From: GCA-2733415 sp049609325
Lineage (GTDB): Bacteria > Bacteroidota > Bacteroidia > Flavobacteriales > Flavobacteriaceae
Direction of reading: 5' to 3'
NCBI GenBank assembly: GCA_049609325.1
Contig: JBMYYK010000003.1
Coordinates: 35,412-99,411, forward strand
DNA length: 64,000 nucleotides
The position numbers and the translations under genes were made by a program. The notes beneath the pieces were generated by a model, which was not told the origin of the DNA, did no database searches, and was given only the letters and a program-made list of their open reading frames with translations. Positions 1-8,584 of the stretch are shown here, piece after piece. The first letter of the stretch is position 1, and each line of letters opens with the position of its first letter.

Positions 1-218
1 GCTTTTAATTTCTGAAGCACGCTCTCAACCATTCTATGCTCATTATGCATATGATGAGATTGCATTTGAGTAGAAATTTCAAAATGTTTTAAGAGTTTAC
101 CAGATGTTCTGGTGTCTTCTGCTAAAATTAAATCGACTTCTTTGAGTACACGAATGGCTCTAAAAGTCATATCCTCTAAATTACCTATAGGCGTAGGAAC
201 TAGATATAATTTACTCAT
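1..218 (-). CDS. rsmI: 16S rRNA (cytidine1402-2'-O)-methyltransferase RsmI, 5' part only
   Basis: Only the first 72 codons lie in the window; the gene runs off the left edge. Read on the minus strand from the ATG at 218 the protein starts MSKLYLVPTPIGNLEDMTF and continues with AEDTRTSGKLL, the N-terminal SAM-binding signature of the tetrapyrrole-methylase fold used by RsmI. In the known family this enzyme 2'-O-methylates C1402 in the decoding centre of 16S rRNA, together with RsmH. The start codon overlaps the stop codon of the upstream gene by one base (TAATG), so translation is probably coupled. Identification is confident; function of the missing C-terminal part cannot be judged. Confidence 0.9.
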   Translation of the reverse strand, partial: MSKLYLVPTPIGNLEDMTFRAIRVLKEVDLILAEDTRTSGKLLKHFEISTQMQSHHMHNEHRMVESVLQKLK

Positions 219-934
219 TAATACTTCCCTTCAATAAATGATATAAATCGCTCTTCATAAGCCTCTTTCCCTATCCAGTTGTTGTATTCTGGCTTTACCA
301 TATTGTTTAAAAACTCTAAAGCTTCTAATTCGCTATTTAGCGTGTTTAGTTGTGATATGACACGATTAAAATCTTCCGTGCTATCATTAAACAAGTGTTT
401 TACAAATGCTATTCTGTCATTAAGCCCAATAGTAATTCCTTTTTTCAAACGGTCATTTAGTGAGCCCGACTTCGGAGCAGAATTAATATCGTCTTGTGTT
501 GGCGTTACGGTATCCATATCATTTTTTACAGGAGCATCAAACGCAGTAATTGTTTCAAATAATTGATCTACTTGCTGTGCTTCATTAGGCATTTGTGCCA
601 CGATATCAATCATTTTTTCTGTAGCAGGTTCTACATACATTTCCTCATCAGAAACAAATAAGTTTTCATCTAAAGTCGATAAGATTTCTGTATCATCAAT
701 AGCTATAGTTTCCTTTTCTTCTTTAATATCTTGAACAACTTCTTCTGTGCGCTCTTCTTTTTGAGGTGCACTTGATTTTTCAATTGTTAAGTTAGAATTT
801 ACAAACTCTAAAACTGTTAATTTTTCAAACAACTCTTTAGCTAAATTTTGTAATTCAGAAACTGAAATATCCTGTGGTGTTGCAAGAATTTTTTCTGCAA
901 CATTCTTTAATTCTGATTGAAGAATTTTTTTCAT
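218..934 (-). CDS. conserved hypothetical protein, coupled to rsmI
   Basis: A 238-residue soluble protein with no signal peptide or membrane segment. Residues about 1-45 look helical, about 55-135 are an acidic low-complexity linker rich in Glu, Asp and Val, and the last ~75 residues form a compact helical block (GLNDRIAFVKHLFNDSTEDF followed by a repeated-Leu helix). I recall similar C-terminal blocks in uncharacterised Bacteroidota proteins but cannot name a family. Its TAA overlaps the ATG of rsmI, so the two are one transcriptional unit. No function is assigned. Confidence 0.75.
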   Translation of the reverse strand: MKKILQSELKNVAEKILATPQDISVSELQNLAKELFEKLTVLEFVNSNLTIEKSSAPQKEERTEEVVQDIKEEKETIAIDDTEILSTLDENLFVSDEEMYVEPATEKMIDIVAQMPNEAQQVDQLFETITAFDAPVKNDMDTVTPTQDDINSAPKSGSLNDRLKKGITIGLNDRIAFVKHLFNDSTEDFNRVISQLNTLNSELEALEFLNNMVKPEYNNWIGKEAYEERFISFIEGKY

Positions 935-1057
935 TGTAAACGTGAACGTTATTTAGTACTACAAATTTGTTGAAAGATAATAAATTAAACGTTACATAGC
1001 AGTTATTTATTACTTTCTATCCTATTTTTTGCACAAAAGCCAATTTAAAAATTAGAT

Positions 1058-1085
1058 TTGAATATCGTAATTTTATGTAGCTTTG
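1058..1085 (+). promoter_or_regulatory. Bacteroidota-type promoter of tdk-alr
   Basis: TTG at 1058-1060, 17 bases, then TAGCTTTG at 1078-1085, an exact match to the sigma-ABfr consensus (TTG N17-23 TAnnTTTG). The -7 box overlaps the TTG codon at 1083, so transcription must begin downstream of it and the ATG at 1119 is the true start of tdk. Confidence 0.75.
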
Positions 1086-1118
1086 TTGCACACAGAATTA
1101 TTATTAATAATACAAAAC

Positions 1119-1739
1119 ATGTTTTTAGAAAACACGGTAAATCATAAAGAAAAATTTGGTTGGATTGAAGTTGTCTGCGGATCAATGTTTTCTGGAAAAA
1201 CAGAAGAATTAATTCGTCGGTTAAAACGAGCGCAATTTGCCAAGCAACGTGTTGAAATCTTTAAACCTGCTATAGATACCAGATACGATGATGAAATGGT
1301 AGTATCTCACGACTCTAATGAAATACGATCTACACCCGTACCAGCTGCTGCAAACATCCCTATTTTAGCTGATGGTTGTGATGTTATTGGTATTGACGAA
1401 GCTCAATTTTTTGACGATGAAATTGTTAAAGTTTGTAATGATTTAGCCAATAAAGGCATTAGAGTAATTGTTGCTGGTTTAGATATGGATTTTAAAGGCA
1501 ACCCTTTTGGACCAATGCCTGCTTTAATGGCAACTGCAGAATATGTGACCAAAGTGCATGCTGTGTGTACCAGAACCGGAAACTTAGCGCAATACAGTTA
1601 CCGAAAAGCAACTGGTGATGCTATAGTAATGTTAGGTGAAACCGAAGAATATGAACCTTTAAGTAGAGGCGCTTACTATAAAGCCATGTTAGAAGAAAAA
1701 ATAAAAGATTTTGATGTAGAGTCTGACGACATCAGTTAA
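1119..1739 (+). CDS. tdk: thymidine kinase
   Basis: Phosphorylates thymidine and deoxyuridine with ATP in the salvage pathway. The 206-residue protein has a P-loop (GSMFSGKT, residues about 21-28), the lasso/Walker B region with IDEAQFF containing the presumed catalytic Glu, and the substrate-binding end GxYYKAM-like segment near the C-terminus. The ATG at 1119 was chosen because the protein then begins MFLENTVNHKEKFGWIEV, the usual start in flavobacterial homologues, and because the alternative TTG at 1083 lies in the promoter. Type II kinases normally carry four zinc-binding cysteines; here only one Cys remains in that segment (AVCTRTGNLAQYS), so the zinc ribbon is lost. It is followed after 11 bases by alr, suggesting co-transcription. 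Confidence 0.95.
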   Translation: MFLENTVNHKEKFGWIEVVCGSMFSGKTEELIRRLKRAQFAKQRVEIFKPAIDTRYDDEMVVSHDSNEIRSTPVPAAANIPILADGCDVIGIDEAQFFDDEIVKVCNDLANKGIRVIVAGLDMDFKGNPFGPMPALMATAEYVTKVHAVCTRTGNLAQYSYRKATGDAIVMLGETEEYEPLSRGAYYKAMLEEKIKDFDVESDDIS

Positions 1740-1750
1740 CAAAATACTCC

Positions 1751-2860
1751 ATGGCAAAAACGCAAGAAACGGTATTAGAAATAGATTTAACCAAGCTCAA
1801 ACATAATTACGATTTTATTAAGAGTCAGGTGAACTCTAATACCAAAATTATTGCCGTTGTAAAGGCCTTTGCATATGGTAGTGACGCAGAAAATATAGCT
1901 ACTTATTTACAAGAATTAAATGTAGATTATTTTGCCGTTGCTTATGTTAATGAAGGTATTGCCTTACGTAAAGCCGGAGTTCACAAGCCAATAATTGTAC
2001 TACACCCTCAACAAATCAACTTTAACCTCTTAATTGATCACTGCTTAGAGCCTAACTTATACAATTTTAATGTTTTAAATGAGTTTATTAAGACTACCTC
2101 AGCCTTAAAGCAACGTAATTATCCTATACACATAAAATTCAATACAGGATTAAACAGACTAGGATTTACCCCAGAAGATACCGCTAAGGTCATTAAGCTA
2201 ACAAATGCCAGCAATTCAATTCAGGTCAACTCGGTATGTTCCCATTTAGCAGCGAGTGAAGACTCAAATGAACGAGAGTTTACATTACAACAAATAGCAA
2301 CATTTAAAACTATTCAATCTGTCTTTAAAGCACAATCTAACTACACTCCTTTATATCATTTAGTAAATACATCTGGGATTTTAAATTATCCTGAAGCTCA
2401 TTTTGATATGGTGCGTACAGGTATAGGTTTGTACGGATTCGGAAATTCTGAGCAACATGACAAGCACTTGCAACCTATTGCAAGCTTAAAATCGGTAATT
2501 TCACAAATTCATCACATCAAAGCTGGTGAAAGTCTTGGGTATAACAGAGCATTTATTGCGCAAAAAAACACCACTACCGCAACAATCCCTATTGGTCATG
2601 CCGATGGGATTACTAGGCAATACGGAAACGGTAAGGGGGTGGTATACATCAACAATCAAAAAGCAACTATTATTGGCAATGTTTGTATGGATATGATTAT
2701 GGTAGACATCACATCTATTAACTGTGTTGAAGGTGATGAAGTTGTTATTTACAACGGCAAACATACTGCTACAGATTTAGCGGCAACAGGACACTCTATT
2801 TCTTATGAGATAATTACAGCCACATCTCAACGCATAAAACGCGTATTCATCTCTAAATAA
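1751..2860 (+). CDS. alr: alanine racemase
   Basis: PLP enzyme that interconverts L- and D-alanine and supplies D-Ala for peptidoglycan. Length 369 residues is normal. The PLP lysine is Lys38 in AVVKAFAYGSD, the catalytic-tyrosine region is SLGYNRAF around residue 259, and RTGIGLYGF and NVCMDMIMVDI are the conserved barrel and C-terminal-domain segments. No signal peptide, so it acts in the cytoplasm. It lies 11 bases behind tdk and probably shares its promoter. No hairpin was seen before mscL. Confidence 0.95.
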   Translation: MAKTQETVLEIDLTKLKHNYDFIKSQVNSNTKIIAVVKAFAYGSDAENIATYLQELNVDYFAVAYVNEGIALRKAGVHKPIIVLHPQQINFNLLIDHCLEPNLYNFNVLNEFIKTTSALKQRNYPIHIKFNTGLNRLGFTPEDTAKVIKLTNASNSIQVNSVCSHLAASEDSNEREFTLQQIATFKTIQSVFKAQSNYTPLYHLVNTSGILNYPEAHFDMVRTGIGLYGFGNSEQHDKHLQPIASLKSVISQIHHIKAGESLGYNRAFIAQKNTTTATIPIGHADGITRQYGNGKGVVYINNQKATIIGNVCMDMIMVDITSINCVEGDEVVIYNGKHTATDLAATGHSISYEIITATSQRIKRVFISK

Positions 2861-2938
2861 ATGAGATTAGCACTTCTTTTTTAGTATTTATCAAACTTTC
2901 TTGTACCTTCGTTTTTACTAACTTTTAAAAATATACAC

Positions 2939-3346
2939 ATGGGAATGCTAAAAGAATTTAAGGATTTCGCTATGAAAGGAAATCTTGTTGATATTGCCGT
3001 AGGTTTTGTAATGGGTGCTGCATTTAAAGAAGTAGTCAGCTCATTTACAGGCGGAATTGTTTCTCCTTTAATTGGCTTAATTTTTAATGCCGATTTCAAA
3101 GATTTAAAATATGTCATTACCGAAGGGGTTGCTAATGCAGAAGGGGTTGTTTCTGGAGAGGTTGCCGTACTTTGGGGCGCATTTATAACTAATGTCATCG
3201 ACTTTATTATTGTGGCATTTGTAATGTTTATGATTGTAAAGGCTGTAAATGCATTGAAAAAGAAAGAAGAAGAAGCACCTGCAGCTCCAAAAGGACCTTC
3301 ACAAGAAGAGTTGTTAAGTGAAATAAGAGATTTACTAAAAAAGTAA
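2939..3346 (+). CDS. mscL: large-conductance mechanosensitive channel MscL
   Basis: Pentameric inner-membrane channel that opens under membrane tension and releases solutes during hypo-osmotic shock. The 135-residue protein starts with the amphipathic N-terminal helix (MLKEFKDFAMKGNLVDIAVG), then TM1 (about 16-45), a periplasmic loop, TM2 (about 73-102, IDFIIVAFVMFMIVKAVNAL) and a charged cytoplasmic helix ending in SEIRDLLKK. All are typical of the family. A weak -7 box, TACCTTCG, lies at 2904-2911. A clear terminator follows. Confidence 0.96.
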   Translation: MGMLKEFKDFAMKGNLVDIAVGFVMGAAFKEVVSSFTGGIVSPLIGLIFNADFKDLKYVITEGVANAEGVVSGEVAVLWGAFITNVIDFIIVAFVMFMIVKAVNALKKKEEEAPAAPKGPSQEELLSEIRDLLKK

Positions 3347-3367
3347 TCGCTTTACATAATGAGTTTC

Positions 3368-3396
3368 AAAAGCCATTCATAATTTGAATGGCTTTT
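3368..3396 (+). terminator. rho-independent terminator after mscL
   Basis: Perfect 11-bp stem, AAAAGCCATTC (3368-3378) with GAATGGCTTTT (3386-3396), 7-base loop, followed by T-rich sequence. It lies 22 bases past the mscL stop and before the asd promoter. Confidence 0.85.
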
Positions 3397-3438
3397 CTGT
3401 TTTATTAACTCTAAATATTCTGTTAATAGATAAAATAT

Positions 3439-3471
3439 TTGATCATCATATCATATTAATCTCTATTTTTG
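3439..3471 (+). promoter_or_regulatory. Bacteroidota-type promoter of asd
   Basis: TTG at 3439-3441, 22 bases, TATTTTTG at 3464-3471, an exact TAnnTTTG box ending 27 bases before the asd ATG. Confidence 0.7.
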
Positions 3472-3498
3472 TTAGTCTAATTTTTAGCGTTAAAACAA

Positions 3499-4488
3499 AT
3501 GAAAATAGCCGTAGTAGGAGTTACAGGAATGGTAGGTCAAGTCATGCTTCAAGTCTTAGAGGAACGTCAGTTTCCAGTTACTGAATTAATCCCTGTAGCC
3601 TCAAAAAAATCCGTTGGAAAAACAATTGTTTTCAATGAAAAAAACTATTCTGTAGTTGATTTAGACACCGCTATTTCAAAACAACCAGATATTGCACTGT
3701 TTTCAGCAGGAGGAGGAACGTCATTAGAATGGGCGCCAAAATTTGCAGCAATTGGCACTACAGTTATTGACAACTCATCTGCTTGGCGCATGGATTTGGA
3801 TAAGAAATTGATTGTACCAGAAATTAACGCCGGTCAATTAACAACAGCCGATAAAATCATAGCTAACCCAAATTGTTCTACCATACAAATGGTTATGGCT
3901 CTGGCACCTTTACATAAAAAGTATAAAATCAAACGTATTGTAGTATCAACTTACCAATCTATTTCAGGAACTGGTGTCAAAGCAATTCAGCAGTTAGAAA
4001 ATGAATTAGCTGGTATTGATGGAGAAATGGCTTATCCGCACCCAATTCATCAAAATGCCTTGCCACATTGTGATGTTTTTGAAGATAACGGCTATACTAA
4101 AGAAGAAATGAAGCTAGTGCGCGAAACACAAAAAATACTAGATGATAATACTATTGCTGTTACTGCAACAGCCGTTAGAATACCTACAGCTGGTGGCCAT
4201 AGTGAAGCTGTGAATGTAGCGTTTGAAAACGATTTTGATTTAAACGACGTTACACAACTTTTAGAAAAAACTTCAGGGGTAAAAGTTCAAGATAATCTCG
4301 CCACTAATACTTACCCAATGCCTATTACAGCACACGGAAAAGATGAGGTGTTTGTTGGACGTATTCGTCGTGATGAATCGCAACCAAACACGTTAAACCT
4401 TTGGATAGTGAGTGACAACCTTAGAAAAGGCGCTGCCACCAACACTATACAAATTGCTGAACACTTAATAACCAACAATTTAGCATAA
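3499..4488 (+). CDS. asd: aspartate-semialdehyde dehydrogenase
   Basis: NADPH-dependent reductive dephosphorylation of aspartyl phosphate to aspartate semialdehyde, the branch point to lysine/diaminopimelate, threonine and methionine. The 329-residue protein begins with the Rossmann loop AVVGVTGMVGQVML. The nucleophile is the Cys in ANPNCSTIQMV (about residue 129), the substrate-binding segment follows at YQSISGTG, and the acid-base His is in PTAGGHSEAV. Length and motifs are typical of the bacterial family. It is monocistronic by appearance, with its own promoter and a weak hairpin (CGGTTT/AAACCG, 4499-4514) just after the stop. Confidence 0.95.
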   Translation: MKIAVVGVTGMVGQVMLQVLEERQFPVTELIPVASKKSVGKTIVFNEKNYSVVDLDTAISKQPDIALFSAGGGTSLEWAPKFAAIGTTVIDNSSAWRMDLDKKLIVPEINAGQLTTADKIIANPNCSTIQMVMALAPLHKKYKIKRIVVSTYQSISGTGVKAIQQLENELAGIDGEMAYPHPIHQNALPHCDVFEDNGYTKEEMKLVRETQKILDDNTIAVTATAVRIPTAGGHSEAVNVAFENDFDLNDVTQLLEKTSGVKVQDNLATNTYPMPITAHGKDEVFVGRIRRDESQPNTLNLWIVSDNLRKGAATNTIQIAEHLITNNLA

Positions 4489-4606
4489 TACCTTTTGTCG
4501 GTTTTTTTAAACCGTTTAGCAAAGAAATTATTGTGGTATTAAAAACATTTCTTATCTTGTAATCAGCTTAACCCCTATAATTCAATTAATTAACTAAATA
4601 TTTATT

Positions 4607-4963
4607 ATGGGGTCAAATTATACACTTCTAATTCGGTTTTCATTAGGATTTATCTTAATTCTTTTAGGTGCAAATGAGTTTGTACATTTTTCTAACTTTT
4701 TTGATTTTTCGGCAGATTTATATGGCTTGAATGCTATTGATTTGTTTTACGGATCATTATTCTTAATTTCTGGTATTGCTTTACTGTTTAAAAAAGCAGT
4801 GCCACTTGCATTAATCATCCTTGCCTTTTTTGCCGTACAAGTTTTATCCTACATCTTAAAACATAATCCAAGTGATATGCTTAGTCCAATCGGTCTTGTT
4901 GGGGTGTTAATTTTTTTAAATCTAGTTGATAACAAACAAAATTTCAAGAATTTATTTAACTAA
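4607..4963 (+). CDS. small integral membrane protein, DoxX-like
   Basis: A 118-residue very hydrophobic protein with about four predicted membrane segments (residues ~8-25, 44-62, 65-86, 93-108) and short loops. The layout (Arg-containing first helix, GANEFVHF, GSLFLISGIALLFKK) resembles DoxX/DoxD-like small membrane proteins, whose biochemical role is generally unclear. The match is by topology rather than by a decisive motif. The gene stands alone between the weak asd hairpin and its own terminator. Confidence 0.7.
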   Translation: MGSNYTLLIRFSLGFILILLGANEFVHFSNFFDFSADLYGLNAIDLFYGSLFLISGIALLFKKAVPLALIILAFFAVQVLSYILKHNPSDMLSPIGLVGVLIFLNLVDNKQNFKNLFN

Positions 4964-4979
4964 TAAACTACCAATGTTA

Positions 4980-5011
4980 AAAAAGGCTCTTGCTACGGTA
5001 AGAGTCTTTTT
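4980..5011 (+). terminator. terminator after the DoxX-like gene
   Basis: AAAAAGGCTCTT (4980-4991) pairs with AAGAGTCTTTTT (5000-5011) with one G-T pair and an 8-base loop, followed by more T. Confidence 0.85.
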
Positions 5012-5018
5012 TTATGCT

Positions 5019-5026
5019 TAAATTTG
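5019..5026 (+). promoter_or_regulatory. -7 box upstream of the prolyl oligopeptidase gene
   Basis: TAAATTTG, an exact TAnnTTTG box. The nearest TTG (4990-4992) is 26 bases away, slightly too far. The box lies inside the longest possible reading frame and argues for the internal ATG at 5053. Confidence 0.5.
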
Positions 5027-5052
5027 GGAAGCAACCAAAATATAATTCTATT

Positions 5053-7197
5053 ATGACAAAAAAAATTGCGGTATCTGTTTGCGCATTCGCTCTATTGAGT
5101 GCTTGTAAAACAGAATCAAAAGAAGACCATTCTGCCATGAAATTTACCTATCCTGAAACAACAAAAGGTACCGTTGTAGACACTTATTTTGACACAAAAG
5201 TAAACGACCCATACCGATGGTTAGAAGACGATAAAAGTGCAGAAACTGGAGCTTGGGTAGCCGAGCAAAACAAAGTTACTTATGCGCATTTAGATGAAAT
5301 TCCGTACAGAAAAACGTTAAACGACAGATTATCTAAATTATGGAACTACGAAAAAATTAGTGCGCCATTTAAAAAAGGAGAGCACGAGTACTACTACAAA
5401 AATGACGGCTTACAAAACCAAAGTATCTTATATAAAAAAACTAATGAAGGCGAAGATGAAGTGTTTCTAGACCCAAATACGTTTTCTAAAGATGGGACGA
5501 CTTCATTAGGTAGTGTGAGCTTTTCTAAAAACGGAAGAACAGTAGCCTATTCCATTTCAGAAGGAGGTAGTGATTGGCGAAAAGTCATCATTATGGATGT
5601 AGATACAAAAACTGTAAAAGAAGACACGTTAATTGACGTGAAATTTTCTGGCTTATCATGGAAAGGAAATGAGGGTATTTATTATTCTAGTTATGACAAG
5701 CCTAAAGGCAGTGAATTATCTGCAAAAACCGATCAGCATAAACTCTACTTCCATAAGTTAGGCACATCACAAAGTGACGATCAATTAATTTTTGGGGGGA
5801 CAACTGAACAAAAACGACGTTACGTTGGAGGCTATGTGACAGAAGATGACAACTACTTATTAATTTCTGGTGCTGTATCTACATCAGGAAACGATTTATT
5901 TATTCAAGATTTAACCAAAAAAAACGCTCCGCTTGTACACATGGTAAAAGGGTTTGACGCCGATAATTATGTGATTGAAAATGATGGGAGTAAACTCTAC
6001 ATTGTTACCAATTTAAACGCGCCTAATCAAAAAATTATTACTGTAGATGCTGAGCAACCAGGGATTGAGAATTGGGTAGACTTTATTCCAGAAACAGACA
6101 ATGTATTATCTCCAAGTACTGGTGCTGGTTTCTTTTTTGCTGAGTATATGAAAGATGCCGTATCACAAGTAAAACAATACGATTACTCAGGGCAATTGGT
6201 GAGAGAAATAGAACTGCCAGGAGTAGGAAGTGTGGGTGGATTTAATGGAAAAAAAGAAGCGGAAGAGTTATACTTTTCATTTACAAATTATATCACTCCT
6301 AACACAATCTATAAATTCGATCCTAAAACAGGTAATGCCGACATCTACAAAAAACCTAATATCGATTTTAATTCTGACAACTACGAATCTAAACAGGTGT
6401 TTTATACCTCTAAAGATGGGACTAAAATACCTATGATTATCACTCATAAAAAAGGATTGGAATTGAATGGTAAAAATCCAACTATATTATATGGTTATGG
6501 AGGGTTCAATATCAGTTTAACACCAAGTTTTAGAACTGCAAACACTGTTTGGTTAGAACAAGGCGGTATATATGCTGTACCTAACTTACGTGGTGGTGGT
6601 GAATACGGTAAAAAATGGCACGATGCGGGAACACAAATGAAAAAACAAAATGTGTTTGACGACTTTATCGCGGCGGCTGAGTATTTACAAAATGAAAAGT
6701 ACACGTCTCCTGATTATATGGCGATACTTGGGCGTTCAAACGGAGGTTTATTAGTAGGAGCAACGATGACGCAACGTCCAGATTTAATGAAAGTAGCTTT
6801 ACCAGGTGTTGGAGTGTTAGATATGTTACGTTACCATACATTTACAGCAGGGGCAGGGTGGGCCTATGATTATGGTACTGCAGAACAATCAAAAGAAATG
6901 TTTGACTATTTAAAAGCCTATTCTCCTGTACATAATGTTAAGACTAATACAAAATACCCAGCAACAATGGTACATACTGCAGATCATGACGATAGGGTAG
7001 TACCTGCACATTCTTTTAAGTTTATTTCTGAGTTACAAGATAAGCAAGCAGGAGACTTGCCTGTGTTAATTCGTATAGAAACTAATGCGGGGCACGGTGC
7101 AGGAAAACCTGTAGCTATGCAAATTTCTGAGTATGTAGATTTGTTTGCATTTACATTACACCATATGGGCTTTAAAAAACTTCCAAGCGAAAATTAA
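5053..7197 (+). CDS. prolyl oligopeptidase family serine peptidase (S9A), lipoprotein
   Basis: Hydrolyses short peptides on the C-terminal side of proline. From the ATG at 5053 the protein has 714 residues and starts MTKKIAVSVCAFALLSACKT, a lipoprotein signal with lipobox LSAC, so it is probably anchored in the outer or inner membrane. The N-terminal YPxT...DPYRWLED segment and a seven-bladed propeller (about 80-430) are followed by the alpha/beta-hydrolase domain. The catalytic triad reads as Ser562 (GRSNGG), Asp about 646 (DHDDRVVP) and His681 (NAGHGAGK), spaced as in the known family. An ATG at 5014 extends the frame but would abolish the signal peptide. A small lipoprotein gene follows after 6 bases. 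Confidence 0.93.
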   Translation: MTKKIAVSVCAFALLSACKTESKEDHSAMKFTYPETTKGTVVDTYFDTKVNDPYRWLEDDKSAETGAWVAEQNKVTYAHLDEIPYRKTLNDRLSKLWNYEKISAPFKKGEHEYYYKNDGLQNQSILYKKTNEGEDEVFLDPNTFSKDGTTSLGSVSFSKNGRTVAYSISEGGSDWRKVIIMDVDTKTVKEDTLIDVKFSGLSWKGNEGIYYSSYDKPKGSELSAKTDQHKLYFHKLGTSQSDDQLIFGGTTEQKRRYVGGYVTEDDNYLLISGAVSTSGNDLFIQDLTKKNAPLVHMVKGFDADNYVIENDGSKLYIVTNLNAPNQKIITVDAEQPGIENWVDFIPETDNVLSPSTGAGFFFAEYMKDAVSQVKQYDYSGQLVREIELPGVGSVGGFNGKKEAEELYFSFTNYITPNTIYKFDPKTGNADIYKKPNIDFNSDNYESKQVFYTSKDGTKIPMIITHKKGLELNGKNPTILYGYGGFNISLTPSFRTANTVWLEQGGIYAVPNLRGGGEYGKKWHDAGTQMKKQNVFDDFIAAAEYLQNEKYTSPDYMAILGRSNGGLLVGATMTQRPDLMKVALPGVGVLDMLRYHTFTAGAGWAYDYGTAEQSKEMFDYLKAYSPVHNVKTNTKYPATMVHTADHDDRVVPAHSFKFISELQDKQAGDLPVLIRIETNAGHGAGKPVAMQISEYVDLFAFTLHHMGFKKLPSEN

Positions 7198-7203
7198 ACT
7201 AAT

Positions 7204-7644
7204 ATGAAATCAACTATATATCTTTTTTTAACCGTAATTATTTTTGCCTGCGCAGGCACCAAAGAGCTACCAGAATTTGATTGGCTTATTGGCTCTTGGC
7301 AACGCACTAATAATACGGAAGGCACTAAAACGTATGAGTATTGGTATAAAAAATCTAATACTGAATATATCGGTTTAGGCTGTACATTAAAACGTACAGA
7401 TACTGTGTTTAAAGAAGATATCAGATTATATAAACAAGATGCCTTATGGCATTATGAAGTCGTTGGAGTTAATGCAACTCCAACGACTTTTAAAATGACA
7501 TCAAAATCAAAGAATAGTTTCACGTGTGAAAATAAGGCGAATGACTTCCCTAAAACCATTCGTTACTCCTTAAATGAAAACGCATTAGTTGCTGTGATTT
7601 CTGATGACGATAACGAAATTCCGTTTGTATTTGAAGCTCAATAA
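7204..7644 (+). CDS. small putative lipoprotein, DUF6265-like
   Basis: 146 residues. The N-terminus is a hydrophobic signal with a lipobox-like FACAG, so Cys16 is likely lipidated. The mature part opens with FDWLIGSWQRTN and continues with alternating beta-strand segments (TYEYWYKKSNTEYIGLG, DALWHYEVVGV), a pattern I associate with the lipocalin-like DUF6265 group. That group has no established function. It lies 6 bases downstream of the S9A peptidase and is likely co-transcribed. No terminator was seen after it. Confidence 0.65.
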   Translation: MKSTIYLFLTVIIFACAGTKELPEFDWLIGSWQRTNNTEGTKTYEYWYKKSNTEYIGLGCTLKRTDTVFKEDIRLYKQDALWHYEVVGVNATPTTFKMTSKSKNSFTCENKANDFPKTIRYSLNENALVAVISDDDNEIPFVFEAQ

Positions 7645-7729
7645 GTGCATTTCTATACCAAAAACTCCTTCTTTTTTATCCTCAAAAAATACCTTAATAA
7701 CAAAAATTTCATAGGCATGATTATTTTTA

Positions 7730-7741
7730 TATCTTAGCCCT
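7730..7741 (+). promoter_or_regulatory. promoter-like box abutting the UspA-type start codon
   Basis: TATCTTAG (7730-7737), one mismatch to TAnnTTTG, followed by exactly four bases and the ATG at 7742. If active, transcription would start at or next to the start codon (leaderless mRNA). Confidence 0.4.
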
Positions 7742-8584
7742 ATGACTCACTTTGGTACTATACTTACTGGTATTGCATTTTCTCCCACCTTAAAAGCAAA
7801 TGTTTTTGAAACATTGCGTTTAGGTAGCTTGTTAAATGCAAAAGTAGTTTTAGTACATGTAGGTGAAAAAACTACAGAAAAGGAGCAACTCATTACAGCT
7901 CATTGTAACGAATTTCCTGAGTTTAAAAATCAGATATCTGTTGTTTGGAAAAGTGGTGACCCTGTTGATGTTATCCTCAACGCTTGTCATGAATACAACG
8001 CCGATTTATTAATTTTAGGTGCGGCAAAGCGCGAAAAATTAATGAAATACTACCTCGGTTCAATTGCACGAAAAATTGCTAAAAAAGCTCCGTGTTCACT
8101 ACTGCTTTTTATAAAACCTTCTGTAGAACGTGTGCCATGTAGACATATTGTTGTTAACGGTTTAAAACACCCTAAAACCAACAATACCATTCAAGCGTCT
8201 TTTGAATTTGCTCATGCTATAGGATCTAACAAAATCACTATTGTTGAAGAAATTTCTCAAAATGAAGTCAGTATTAAAATTGATGATGATAAATCTTTAG
8301 AGAAATCAACGTTATTAAAAGAACAAATTATTGAACGTGAAAACTCTAGAATTGCAACGCTTTTAAATACTGTTGATGACGCATTAAAAACAAACATTAC
8401 CATAAAATCGCAAGGCATCTTTGGGAAGCGTGGATATTCCATTGGGCATTATGCCAAAGTGCAACGTGCCGATTTATTGGTCATGAACAAGCCTGAAAAA
8501 TCAACATTTTTAGATAAAATTTTCCCGCAAGACATTGATTATATTTTAGCCGAATTACCAACAGACGTATTAATCATCCATTGA
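7742..8584 (+). CDS. universal stress protein family, two Usp domains
   Basis: 280 residues forming two UspA-like alpha/beta domains (about 1-128 and 132-280). Each ends in the usual hydrophobic strand after an ADLL(I/V) segment: NADLLILGAAKRE...APCSLLLF in the first and RADLLVMNKPEKS...TDVLIIH in the second. The first domain has a partial nucleotide-loop pattern (LGAAKREKLMKYYLGSIARK). The family binds ATP or other small ligands and is often fused or linked to transporters. Here the stop codon overlaps the start of the SulP transporter gene (TTGA), so the protein is most likely a cytoplasmic regulator of that transporter; this is inferred from linkage only. Confidence 0.85.
   Translation: MTHFGTILTGIAFSPTLKANVFETLRLGSLLNAKVVLVHVGEKTTEKEQLITAHCNEFPEFKNQISVVWKSGDPVDVILNACHEYNADLLILGAAKREKLMKYYLGSIARKIAKKAPCSLLLFIKPSVERVPCRHIVVNGLKHPKTNNTIQASFEFAHAIGSNKITIVEEISQNEVSIKIDDDKSLEKSTLLKEQIIERENSRIATLLNTVDDALKTNITIKSQGIFGKRGYSIGHYAKVQRADLLVMNKPEKSTFLDKIFPQDIDYILAELPTDVLIIH

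Noticed and set aside
279..566. Plus-strand frame opposite the gene beside rsmI, and similar antisense frames throughout (for example 2501-2764, 9636-9923, 45919-46305)
   Set aside because: All lie opposite strongly supported genes, show no domain and have compositions expected of antisense shadows.
1083..1118. TTG start adding 12 residues to thymidine kinase
   Set aside because: The TTG overlaps an exact -7 promoter box, and homologues start at the ATG at 1119.
5014..5052. ATG start adding 13 residues to the S9A peptidase
   Set aside because: It would destroy the lipoprotein signal and spans a TAAATTTG promoter box.
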